Below, in pieces: positions 22,681 to 34,794 of a stretch of 64,000 nucleotides of DNA. Positions within the stretch are counted from its first letter, which is position 1, and the number at the start of each line of letters is the position of its first letter. Below the pieces are notes generated by a model. That model did not search any database, was not told where the DNA came from, and saw nothing but the letters and a program-made list of their open reading frames with translations. The DNA is from Protopterus annectens (Eukaryota > Chordata > Ceratodontiformes > Protopteridae), in contig NC_056743.1 of assembly GCF_019279795.1 (NCBI RefSeq), positions 1,780,366,966 through 1,780,430,965 of the forward strand, given 5' to 3'. The translations under genes were made by a program, and so were the position numbers.

Positions 22681-22689
22681 CCTTTAATG

Positions 22690-25225
22690 TGAAGCTTGGT
22701 CTGCATTACAACTTATGTTGAAATTAAGGACAATGGTGTGCTTGATGTGTAAACATTCATTTATACATTTCTGAATCACTCTACCATACTGTTTTGTCTC
22801 ATTGGCATCCACTTCTGCTATTTATTCACTCATTGGCATATTCTACTGCAAACCCCTGTTTGACCAGTGACCATGAAGTGTAGAGCTGTTTCCTGAATAG
22901 CAAACATCTCATTCATCATGGACACGAGTTTAATGAGGCATGTAGGCAGTCGTGAATCCAAGCCTATATATCCAGCAATGAATGAAGATTGAACTAATGA
23001 AGAATGCATCCTGCTTCAAGGGCAAATGCTACAGTCACAATATTCCATTTCATTAGAGTCCAGTTTGAGAGTAAAGTTACCTATTTTTTTTATTTTGTAG
23101 TGTTAAAGTTAGTTGTGCCAGGTAAGTTCTTCAGAAGGAAGTAGAAAACTGAAAGAAAACTACAAAGTTAAGAAAAAACAGTTCAGTAACAGAGAGCTGA
23201 TGATTATTATTTTTTCCTGCATAAAGTATATGCAAGGAACTTCCACAAGTAGTGCAGACTAAGAAACAAAGTACAAAGCTACCATCACATTGTGTCAAAG
23301 GACTTAACATCTGTAACAAAATAATGTAACTCTGTCTCAGCAGACTTGACACAGAGGGAAAAATAGAATTATAAGCTTGGCATGAAAAAACAGAGTCATG
23401 TAACTGGCAAAGATAATTATGCAATAAATACTTTTTGTATTTGATTGGTAAGGCAGGTCAGCTTGCCCATTGTAAATGTAGCATATACAAACAGGAACAA
23501 GTCCGGTTGCTAAACTGCATTGATTATACTTTTCATAATGTAACTTGACAATATTTTGAAGAATGTCCCTTTTTACATCACATTTTAACTCTGTCCCTTG
23601 TAAAATGTTTGATTTTGTGGTAAATCATTGAGTGTTACAGTCACCAAGCTAAATGTTACTTCAAGAAAGTGTTCACAAATTTCATATAGATGCAAAATCT
23701 TTTTTAATATTAACTTTTAAAGTGAATTAAGTAATACTAAAAAGTATGCTCAGTTCTGGCCATTTATTACTGCAACTAATTTATTATTCAAAAACATTGC
23801 ATTGATTGGTTTGCCAGTCAGCGTGTTCATTATAAAACAAGCATGTCCACAAACACCTCTCCACTGCGGATGCTGTTAAGAGAATTTTACTAAAAAAAAA
23901 AAAAAAAGAAAGCAAGAAATACCCTAGAAAGCTCCTCTGTGGAACAGAATAATGTGATAATACAACAAAAGGATTGTCTGGTATTATTTGTTGACTTCAG
24001 CCAGAATAAATTGCCTGAGAAATACAAATTATATGCAGGAAAGCTCAACAGTGTAACACTAATACCATGGTATTCTGCAAAAATGTATAAAGGTCAGAGG
24101 TACGCTGAACAGAATACAGGCCAGAACAATGGAAACTCCCAAATACGTAAAACAAAAAAGAAAAATAATACTGCCCTGTGCAGTTTATAGACTAACAGTG
24201 TGCACAGTGCATATCTTTCATGGCCCAAAACAGCCAGATAGCAATGGAAGAGCTCTAAAGTCCATTTATGTAATTACATTATTAACACAAAGTTAAGACA
24301 TTTGTTCTTGAATACTGTAATTGTATCATAGCAATAATCCACTTGTGTGTGTGGGTTACACAGAATTTACACACTGTTGGCCTTATTTAATCACTCAAGC
24401 TTTATCCTCAACAGAGAGTACATATTCACACCCAGTTATGGATTATTGCTAAAATATAAGCAATTTGATGCTTCTTGATGTCAGGTGATACAGACCTGGT
24501 AAGGGAAGATCCTGCCTATTACATTTTGTTGCCTGTTTTGAAGTGATTACGGCTGCTATGGATGATCTCATAAAGGTCTTCAACAGTATTTTCTATGAAG
24601 GAGTTACAAACAGCCTCAATGAGCTAAGAGTTCACATGTATCTAGTCTACTGGAATGACAAATTGGGTTAGCATCAAAATCTTAATGATAACAGATGGGA
24701 GGTCAGCTCTGCTGCTGGTAAACTGTCTCAATGTGTATCACTTCTTAGATCATTTCTCTTCAAAGCATCTTCTTTGCAAACATGGGGGTCAAAACAGCTG
24801 AGTGCAGATTATATCTGCGGCAACAAAATGGTTTGGATTTTAATATAACAAATGAAGCATAGTAGCTTTTCAGAAAGCAGGTGGTCTGTGCTACCTGCTG
24901 TACTGTACTGACAGAAAACTATTTAAGACAGATTTTTTTTTATTAAAGACCTAGGCAGAGATACAGATAGGAATTTTACCTTTACCTATCAGATGGCTCA
25001 GAGGTAAGAAAAGCCTTAAGTGTGACTAATGAGATACTCAAAAGTATCAGTCACTATTCCAGGATGGTCATTATCCCACTGTATGTCTCACTCATTCAGC
25101 AATTAACACTATACTATACTATATATTCTGCATAACATGGTGATCACCTGTTAAGTCATATAGACCTGAGTGTTACATAGTACATTTTTACTGTTTTCTC
25201 ATGCAAATGTAGATAATGTGAAGTT
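22690..25225. other. No gene recognised
   Basis: AT-rich. An 83-codon open frame at 23939-24190 and others here show no family motif. A short A-run lies at 23893-23906. Confidence 0.4.
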
Positions 25226-25700
25226 TTTCTCTCTAGGCCTCCACCTCTACCAAAAAGGGGCTTTATCCATTTGGAATTTCACAATAATTAAAGGCAAATA
25301 CATGCATAAATGATTCAGTCACTCTGAATGGATTTTAATTAACAATTATAAGCATAAATTACATGAGTATTTACATTTTTAAATATCTAAAAATGAGTCA
25401 CTAATCCTTTGCATATTTAAGCATCCAGTTATATTTTACAGTAAGTACAGAACCACAGATTATAGTCAAATGACCATTTTTAAATGCATGCAGGTGAGAT
25501 AAGTAAAATATGGTAAAACAAAAACTAGGTGCAGCAAATTCGCCATCTTAACATTTAAAAAATGAGTTACAAATAAAATGCTATTACTAGATGTATCGGT
25601 GATGAAAATAACAAAATTAATTCATATCTAAATTATTTTTTTCAATAAAACAGGAATAAGTAATTTATTGATTGATTAATTACAGTAATTAAACTAATTA
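25225..25700 (+). repeat. Fragment of LINE tail plus a copy of the dispersed 30-40 kb repeat
   Basis: 25228-25292 resembles the LINE end block (TCTCTAGGCCTCCACC, then CCATTTGGAATTTCAC). From 25440 the sequence (CAGAACCACAGATTATAGTC and ATTTTTAAATGCATGCAGG) aligns with segments near 33180, 37825 and 39925, parts of the degenerate tandem array. Both assignments are by eye and highly diverged. Confidence 0.45.
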
Positions 25701-26252
25701 ATCTATTTGCCTGTTTGCCTGTCTGTTTCTTCATTTATTTGTTTGATTGTATATGTGTTTATTTATTAATTTTTACTTCACATTTTTAACTGATACAGAA
25801 ACCTGATCTGATGACGTTTTCAGTCACAACCAAGCCATTTAGATGCATACAATATTTTAGTGTGATACTTAAATACGTTAATACATTTGTGTACAACTCT
25901 GCATTAAAAGATATGGATAAATCATAATACACCTGGATAACACATTACACATGAACATATATTAATTTAAAATGCAACTCATCCAAAACCTGGTACAGCA
26001 TAGTATCTGACAAAAACATTGTACATGTTCCCAAAGCTCTGTTTTTATGATACTGTGATTTGCGATTCAAGACATATTAACTACAATGAAGATAGACCTC
26101 ATTATTACTTCATTTGCATGTCTATGAATCACAGTTATCTACCATGAAGTGCATATCAGCATGCCTTGTGGTAGATGACAGTGTCAATGGCCACATCATA
26201 AAAGGCACCCCCTTAATTCACTTTTCCATACACAATATGCACATTGAAGCAA

Positions 26253-26258
<6 letters not shown>

Positions 26259-26314
<56 letters not shown>
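26259..26314. repeat. (AC)n microsatellite
   Basis: About 28 AC dinucleotides. Confidence 0.97.
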
Positions 26315-26316
<2 letters not shown>

Positions 26317-26960
26317 TCCCATACCTGTCCTTGATTTGTCTAAATGTCCCCAATGTCTCCTTGTGCTTGCCACGTGAATCACAGAAGATTTCAGTCAGTC
26401 ATTAATGCCAGGCATTAGAATTTACCATGCCATATCCTGCAGCACATTAATAACTTATTCCCGGTATGCAGTGGTTTGTGACCTCCCCCTGATACTCATG
26501 ATGTTTAAGTGACATTAAGGCATGAAAAGTAGAAGATATCCATGGTGTCTTGTGTCCCCACAGTTTCCATGATGGTAAGCTGCTATTTAGGCATAAGAAA
26601 TCTACCTAGTGCCTAATATCCTCCCCCACTACCCGTGATGTTACAAGTGAAATTATATCCCTGGTATTGAAGGTTTGCCTTTCAATCCCTGTGTTTTTAA
26701 AGTGCCATTAAGAAAAGTGAGAAGTTTCCCTGGTGTCAAGTGTTTCTCCCAATCCCAATGTCTAGTGATTTCCCCCCCAGTCTCTGATTTGTATTCTGTC
26801 TAAATGCCATTGAAGTCTGGGTTCATGATTCCTCCCCACACAGTGTTTAGGCTCTGCTTGTTAGTCTAGGAGTGTATGGAAGTGTGACAACCACCCCACC
26901 TATACAGACACACACAAAACAACCCTCTCCCCACATGATGGCATTCAAGCACACTCACTC
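26315..26960. other. No gene recognised
   Basis: C-rich patches (TCCCCAATGTC, CCTCCCCC) recur irregularly every 60-90 bases and suggest a weak degenerate repeat. No coding signal. Confidence 0.35.
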
Positions 26961-26969
26961 ATTCACCCA

Positions 26970-27004
26970 TACACACACACATACACACACACGCAAACAC
27001 ACAC

Positions 27005-27057
<53 letters not shown>

Positions 27058-27098
27058 ACCTGTCCCCCAATTACTGCTCTACCTCTTCCTCTTGGGTA

Positions 27099-27146
<48 letters not shown>
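26970..27146. repeat. Compound (AC)n microsatellite in two blocks
   Basis: AC-rich blocks at 26970-27054 and 27100-27146 are separated by a 45-bp unique spacer. ACGC and ATAC interruptions occur. Confidence 0.95.
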
Positions 27147-27314
27147 AACTCACGGATTCTGTCACACATGCAGCCCTACACATGCACTCAAGCTTAACCC
27201 TAGCTTACCACTTAAACTCTCTACTACTTACCTCTATCTTTAAACCACTTAAACTCTCCAGTATCTAACTCTATCATGAATGATGCACATGGCCTTTTGC
27301 CATTTTCACTACTG

Positions 27315-27620
27315 CAAGGTGCATGCCATACCTCTCAACCTCTTAGAGCAAAAAATCTGGACAAAGCCTAAAATGATGGGAGGACAAATAGGGACAGATT
27401 TTAAATATTGCTCTTACAAACTTAAATAGTTGATACAATAATAGGTTTTGCATTAGCATGAATTTTCTGAAGGATGTGGAGTCTTAAACGCAAATGTTTG
27501 GTTTATTTGATGACTTCAATCCTCAGAAAGGTACCAGAAAGGTACAGATTTTAGGAGGAACACACAACAAATATGAGGCAAAAGTCTGGACATTCTGTGA
27601 AAATCTGTAGAGTTGAGAGG
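27315..27620 (-). repeat. Dispersed repeat also present near 32.1 kb
   Basis: AAAAGTCTGGACATTCTGTG and AAAATCTGTAGAGTTGAGAGG (27581-27620) closely match 32170-32210 (AAATCTGGACATTCTATG, AAAATCTGTACAGTTGCCAGG). A weaker copy starts at 27330. Family unknown. Confidence 0.6.
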
Positions 27621-27744
27621 TAGCATGCAGCAGCCATTCTAATCTATAAAGGTAAGCAATTCTATGAATTACAAAATCCTCAATAAAACACTTCAGAAGG
27701 ACAACCACTGCTCATAAATGTAGAAAAAGTTCATTAAACACACA

Positions 27745-27800
27745 AAACTATAAAACACCGCATTTTCGTCCATTTCCAGACTTTATCAGATGTATTAATT
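27745..27800 (-). ncRNA. Degraded hammerhead-like motif
   Basis: The minus strand reads ACAU-CUGAUAA-A-GUCU...GGAC-GAAA-AUGCG-GUGU. The core CUGANGA has one change (G to A), stem II GUCU/GGAC is kept, GAAA is intact, and ACAU/GUGU can form stem I. The cleavage-site UH is replaced, so self-cleavage is unlikely. The flanking TGTGTTTAATG matches that of the 13.8-kb motif. Interpreted as a decayed Penelope-like terminal fragment. Confidence 0.4.
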
Positions 27801-27949
27801 CTATGAATCACTCAACATGAAGATACCTTCCCTGAACCAGTTAGGAGAGGAGGGGATTTGTCTAATTAGCATATGTCTATCCGGGTCTATATCAGAACAT
27901 CAAAGTATTAAAACTTTGAATTTTCTGATAACGAACACTATTCAGCGAA

Positions 27950-28038
27950 CGCTAAGAATAGCGAAGCTGCAGAACAGCAAATTCTTTCCTCGGGAAATAA
28001 TTCAGATGGCCGTTTCTGTGGCTTCGCTATTCTTAGCG
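27950..28038. repeat. Perfect 18-bp inverted repeat with 53-bp spacer
   Basis: CGCTAAGAATAGCGAAGC (27950-27967) is the exact reverse complement of 28021-28038. Pairing continues weakly inward (CTG/CAG). It lies directly beside the TTAGGG-containing minisatellite. It could be a palindromic MITE core or a hairpin. Family unknown. Confidence 0.85.
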
Positions 28039-28071
28039 CTGTGGTGGAAAGTTATGGGTTTGGTTCAGGTA

Positions 28072-28270
28072 AGTGTGCGATTGTCTGTACGTTAGGGTTA
28101 GGGGCGGGTTACGTGAGTTAGGGTTAGGACGCGGGTTAGGCGTGTGTGCGATAGTGACAGACTTTAGGGTTAGGGGTGGTTTAAGTGAGTTCGGGTTAGG
28201 GTGCGGGTGAGGTAAGTGTGTGATAGTGACGGACCTTAGGGTTAGGTTTGGGTTAAGGTAAGTGGGTAGA
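28072..28270. repeat. Minisatellite, about 72-bp unit, containing telomere-like TTAGGG words
   Basis: Units start with GTGTGCGAT or GTGTGTGAT at about 28072, 28143 and 28215 (period 71-72). Each unit holds one or two GTTAGGGTTAGG words. The TTAGGG motifs are not a continuous telomeric tract but a part of the unit. Confidence 0.85.
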
Positions 28271-28299
28271 TAGTAGTGTATGTTTAGTTTAGTGTAGCG

Positions 28300-30660
28300 T
28301 TAGATGTAGGAATTTAAGTGTATGTGTGTGGTTGCTGTTTGTTTGATGTGCTTGTGTTGTGTGTATGTGTTTCAGATGCATCTGTCCTCAAGACTGCTTC
28401 ATTAGTATATTGCATGGCCATGGAGACAGCCGGATATGGTGCTGCATTCCTTTCATGAAAAAGATTCACGTTAGGGCTGTCTATGAATTCAAAAAGGTTA
28501 CTGTGAGGTGTACACATTGTGTATACTACAGTAACCCTTACAAATTCCCCTCACCCCATCCCCATTATTACTTCTGAATGCGAACAACTGGCATGCTATT
28601 ATATCTAGAGATCTAGAGATGAGATATGGGCATGCAAATCATATAATGCAACTGAATATACCTATCATGTTAACATCCACAGAGAAAAAAAATTATGTTC
28701 CAGACAAAAATTACCAGCAAAAACAAAAGGTATATTCCTTCACCAGCAATAACAAGGTCTAACCTCTTCATCTAGCTGTATTCACTGTAGTCAGTATAAA
28801 CACATGCAGTTATATGTTCTTTGATCCAAAATGTTATATACTACTCAGGACCACATGTCAGAGAAGGTTACATGTACAGTATGCATGTTTATACATTGAT
28901 CATTACTAATACATACACTATTTAAATTTGCTTATTTGACTTATGTCAATACTGCATCTTGGCTGTTATATAATTGTAAACAGCATCAAAATATCACTTT
29001 TAGATCAGAAAGAGTTAGATAGTAGATCAGAAATTGTAACTAGCATAGCTTTATATGTTATTAACATATTCATAGGAACAAATACTTTGTTAAAAGACAT
29101 TTTACCAACAGTTCAGTAACTGAGGGATGAACAAATGTGAAGTAACTTTCTAGTTTCTATGCAGAAAGCAAAAATTATTAAAAAAGCACTTTATCACCAG
29201 AGCAGTAGGCATAGTCCAAATATGGGACAGACAGAAGTTTGAAAATTTTATAACGTGTATACTTTTGAGATTTGCTATTTTGAACCAGATTGAGAAAAAA
29301 GTCTATGAGCATATGCCTGTTAAGATATAGTAATATTACACCTCTGCTACAGAGAACTGACCTGTACATGAATCCAGTTATTCCAATGCAGAATAAAAGA
29401 TGTAGAGCATTGCTACCACTATGAGTGGAAGAAACTGAATGCACTGAGAATCAGAATCCCCCCAAAAATGCCAAAAAAACACTTTTTAAGTGTTTTTGCA
29501 GAGGGAAAGCCCCCAAGTAGCCTTCTACCTCCAAGCTTGCATATACCAACTCTGTGATCACATTAATTAAAAGAAGGGGGAAATCCCCACAAAAAGGGCA
29601 CTCCAGTAGACAGAACTCACTAACAGTGATTTCCTATGATGGAACTCCAAACCTTGGTGGATTGAACCTCAGGGAACTGAAGCTTGAGAGTTCAGTCTTT
29701 GTCTAGGCATAAGTTACCCACAGAGCAACAGATCAGAGCTAAGTGAAATCAGAAAGTATGCTAGGAAACCAAGTAATGGAATTAGAAGTATTTTAATGCA
29801 TAACAAAAGAAATAGGGGTATTGTATGAGAAGAGAAGCTATAAAATGTAGACGTAGTATACATTGTTTATAATTTAATTTCAATGAGAGTAACTAGACAA
29901 GGTTTGGTTGTTAACATTACAAGCCATTCATGCCTTTAATTTCTATTAACCTAGCTCTTTAAAACAGTTACATTTAAAAGGATTTAAAATGTAAGCCCTT
30001 TCCTAAAGATTTTCAGTACTAGGCATATGCCAATAAAATGTTAGGATTTTCTCAATAATTTGTACAAGGTGAGTAAATGATATATATGTTGTACTTATAC
30101 CTCAAAACCTACAGACATTGAAAACGGGAACAAAGTCCCTTAAAAATTAATATATCCAGCCAAAAATCTAGATATCTAATTAGTGTAATATTTGAATGCC
30201 ACATAGCTGATAACTCTTTCTGTTTCCAGTAAGAATGTAGAATACTAGTCAGAAACACTTGATTAAATATCAGTGACAAAACAATGGAAACATGTAAGCC
30301 CATTATCAAAGAGACAGTGGGATATCTGTAAACTTTAAAGAACTGTATTGCAAAATTCTATCACACAAGCTCATTTACTTTTGTTTCTGAAAAAGGGAGA
30401 GGTAAGAATTGTATGTCTTATTTCTTTAAATTATTAGCACCATTAGTATGTTGGTTATATAATGTGGTTTTCTGTGCACTAGACAACATCAACACTCGTG
30501 TAATGAGGGGATTCAGAAAATTGTGTGAAGGTGTAAATCAGCCCTGAAAATAGTGACATACCTCCAAAAACAGGTCAGCATGTCAAGCGTAAATCAGTTC
30601 TGAAGACATGAATTTCCTCCAAAAGAGGGACTGATGAGAGCTCTGGCTGTACTACTTTAA
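28300..30660. other. No gene recognised
   Basis: A short TCTAGAGA duplication occurs at 28605-28622. An 88-codon minus-strand frame (29178-29444) and others show no motif. AT-rich repeats of unknown type. Confidence 0.35.
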
Positions 30661-32404
30661 ACTAATGTTAAAAATGTCTGAAGATATACTCAGTCTACCC
30701 TTATGCATTTTATTTTTAATTTAATTTTTATTTTAAAATTGTTTAGGGGGTTAGTGCATTGATGACTGTGCACCAAATGCAGGCACAGTCCAGAAATTTG
30801 AAAGAACCTGTAAATCTTGAAGTAAAATAGAATGGGAAATGAAGCAAGAGAGACAGCTCAGATTTCAGGAATGAGCACATAGTTGCCCAGACTACCCAAA
30901 AGGGTTCATAGATGGTACACAAGTAGTTTGACATGGTGCTTCCATAACTATCCTGACTAGAACAGAATGTGTAAAAATATAGGAACTTATTACTATACAG
31001 AGATGGCAATCTTGATACACACAGCCATAATAAAGACCACAACAGAACCAATATGTATGCCAGAACCAATATGTATGCTTATTTACTGCTGAAGTAGATC
31101 AGATATTTTGAAACATGACTACTCTTATAAGAGTCACCCTAGTTGTGTAGCTGAGAGTAGTTTTAGTACTTCAGTCCTTTATTATCCAGCAATCTTGCTT
31201 CCAGTGTACCAATGTATGATCTTTACTTACATGTTTTCATATATCCATTTGTTGACTTTCTTTTTGTTATGATATCTCTTTTTTCTACTATGCTTCATCA
31301 TGCTTGAAGTGGTTTGCCAAACACTTCTAAAATAATCTATTTGAAACTTCATCACATTGCATCTGTCAGAAATGAGATTTGATATTTCACCTCCAACAGA
31401 AGTGGCTACACTCAACTGTTTTAGTAAAAACACTAATCTGTTCATTTAGTAGTATGAGGTGATTAAAATTTCTTAAAAACAGAAGCTACTTACAATATAT
31501 ACTGGTTGCAGTAACCTTATTTTACAATGTTTGCCAAAGCTATGTGCACTAACCACAGAAGTGCTCTGTACCATACACCCAATTTCATAACTGCCTTTCA
31601 TCTCTTTTTCTTCTTTCCACTACAAAAAGTATAGCTCAGGGCCACAGCTATGTTCTTTAAATTTATTCCCTGACTTTATTTCTCATAATGGGTTAAGTGC
31701 ATTCACCTCCTTGCCGAATGAAATTCTGAAAAAGAAATCAGGTAGAAACTTGACAACATCCACTTGAGCTCTCAGACTCCCTTTCATTAGAAAAATACTT
31801 GTCAAAAGATATGTTTATGAACAGAGCTGGATCATGGTCCAATGGGATCCTAGGCAGGGTAATTGATCAGGGCCCCCCAGGGCTATCCAACCTATTTAGT
31901 GTCCCTTTACTTGGCTCTCTATCCCTAGTTACCATGAACACTGTCCAGACCTGTCAGGGCACACACTGTTTTCTTCTTTACTTCTACAGTGATTATAAAT
32001 ATTCGGATTTAATTTAAAACTTGTTTCAAATTTTATAGCATTCATTTTCTGAAGTGTATGAAGTCTGAAACTCAGCTGTCTATTATCTTCTAACTTCAGT
32101 CTTTAATGCTTTGCCACCAATGTGCCAGAAAAGCACAATTTTATGAAAAAAAGGTCCCAAAAATCTGAGGCAAAAATCTGGACATTCTATGAAAATCTGT
32201 ACAGTTGCCAGGTGTGGACTGATACCGCTATCATTGCTGAGACAGTAGTTTGTAGTTTCTACAGCCCTGTTTGTAACAGAGGTATAAATAATATCATTGT
32301 TCACTGCATGACTCAGAGCTCCCTCTAAAGCCATTACCATGGACGTCCTTCTTAAATCTCCCACAGCTACTATAGCTGATGTTGGGAAATTGTTCAAAAG
32401 GTTT

Positions 32405-32600
32405 CTGGGGCTTACTGTATTATCGTAGTCTCCCATGAGGTCCTAACGCTGGTTTTGTTATACTTTTTGGGGCTTGCTTTATTTACATATGTCTCCAGCG
32501 AGGTCCTAATGATAGCTTTGTTTTACTTTTTGGGGCTTGCTGTATTTACAGAAGTCTCCCACTAGGTCCAAATCCTAGTTTGTTTTACATTTTTTATGGG
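32405..32600. repeat. Short minisatellite, three units of about 62 bp
   Basis: GGGGCTT occurs at 32407, 32469 and 32532, each followed by a TGTATTA-type block, a GTCTCCCA-type block and AGGTCC. The period is 62-63. Confidence 0.85.
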
Positions 32601-34016
32601 AGAATTTTCTTTTTTTTTTTAAATCAATGCTGGCTGCCTCCACCCAGCCAGCATAAGCCCTAGGCAACTGCCAAGGTCACCTAGTGCTGGAACCAGCTCT
32701 GCTCATGAGCCACTTCCACCAATTAAAGATTAGACTGTGACAAGAAGTTCACCTTTTTAGCATTCTACCATGTCCTGCACTGGTAAACTTCTAAGGTTTG
32801 AGAGTCTCACAGCAGCTATAATTGCAAATAAATATCAATGATGTTTTTTCTCATCTCTCTCGCTCTCTATTTCTCAGTCTCTATCTCTTTCTCTCTCTCT
32901 CTCAGTTCTTCTTAGTTTCCTCGTTTATCATCATTATCTCCACCAAAGTTAGTCATTTCATTGTTTGTAAAACTGTAGAATCACCTTTCTTGTCCAAAGG
33001 AACAAGTGAGCAAATATTATAGAGCATGAAAGACAGAAATCTGGTAAATCAGCTTTGAAATGATTTACTCTAAGCTTGGTTTCACCATTCATGGCTACCT
33101 GTTAGAGTTCACAGTCAAATAAATCCAGAATCACAGACTATCAACATGCTTAAATTGTGCACATTAATTCTTACAAAAAGTGCAGAACCATTTTCAAATG
33201 CATACAAATCAAGACACTATGGTAAACTCAAAACTATGTGCAAGAAAGTCATCATCCTTGCATTTAAAGGCTCATGGAATTAAATATCACTACTACATGT
33301 AGTATTTGGAGAGAGGATAATGAAATGGTTTATACATTTTTTCAACAAAATAAGCAGAAGTAATTATCATGTTTTTCTGTATAATTTTTGAAGATGGTGT
33401 CACTGAATGAGTTTCTTATATGTATGCATCAGCCTGCTTTAAGGTGACCTGTACACTTTCTTGGTACATACTCAGTCTGCCGTACACGTGGGGGAAACTG
33501 TGGGTCTTGAAGTAAAAAAAACAGAGTTAAACATGATGCAAGAGGTACTAGTAGTTCAGACTTAAAAAGCTGCCCACATTTATCAAAATGCTTCATAGAT
33601 GGCTGATGGATTGTTTGAATAGACTACGAGGAGGACATTCAAAGGATAAAGAAATGTAGAGATTCCATTGTGACCAGCAGAGATGCGTGTTTGGTACAGA
33701 GGCATACTCTGTATCTTGACTTCTGTTAAAAATGCATCCTTGCTGTATTAGAGATGATGGTTTTGGTTAATTGAATTCCAAGTTATGAAACCATAACACA
33801 ACACTGTATAACTAATGATATGAAATGCCGAAAAGAATTACATGGACAAAACGTGATATCTTCACCTAAAATACTTAGCATCCACCTGAGCTTTCTGACT
33901 CCTTTTCTTTTGGTAATATTTGCCTTCATCACAGAACATGTTCCTCAGTCACTTCCACCTGTAGATAGGCACTAGACTATGGCACAAGGTTGATTTTTTT
34001 TAGCTTTGTAGCATGC

Positions 34017-34130
34017 CCTAATCTAGAATTCTTCTCATGTTTCAGACTCATAGCCCTAATCTAGAATTCTTCTCATGTTTCAGACTCATAGCCCTGATCT
34101 AGAATCCTTCTCATGTTTCAGACTCATAGC
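34017..34130. repeat. Short minisatellite, three units of 38 bp
   Basis: CCTAATCTAGAATTCTTCTC recurs at 34017, 34055 and 34093 (one substitution in the last unit), each followed by ATGTTTCAGACTCATAGC. Confidence 0.95.
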
Positions 34131-34794
34131 AACTCTACTTTCCACCCCCACCCCTGTCTCACTATCTTTCTCCAGCTTTCTCATGCTGTCTCACGCCGGC
34201 CACAGTGTTATCACAGTATTATAGTCACTGGAATTTGCACCAGAGATTCTTCCTCTGTTTCACCGTCCTTCAGTGGTCACCTCAACAAATCCATTATTTT
34301 TTACTGTTTAGAACATTAACTGAATTTTTGACTAAAATTATAGAATCTGCTTAATTATTTATTCAATAAACATACTTAAAAGTGTCAATAACAGAGTGAA
34401 ATATAATAGAACAAGGCAGGGAATAATCTGGGAAAACAGTTTTTATATTACTTATCCTAAGCTTAGCTTTATCATTCTATGGTACTTGTTAGAATTCATG
34501 ATCACATGAAACCAAGATAAATCAGAAGCATTTTCTTTGACGCACAGAATTAAAGAGGTGTGAGAAGATGTGAAAGTAGTCTACTCACCTTAATGACTTC
34601 ATTGGGATACATGAGTTTTAATGGCTTTGAGGCTTTGCCTACTCTGAATGCCCCATTCTGAACAGATTTTTTAATTTAGAGTTTATATCATAAATAGCAT
34701 TGTCATTTAAATTCTTGATTATGTTCAAAGAAGTTATAATCAGTGATTTCATACACTCATAAGTCATTCAACTGCATTCTCACAAAAAAAGCAT

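Noticed and set aside
26110-27145. Histidine/threonine-rich open frames
   Set aside because: Produced by AC microsatellites.
28090-28250. Interstitial telomeric sequence
   Set aside because: TTAGGG words are dispersed within a 72-bp unit and do not form a continuous tract.
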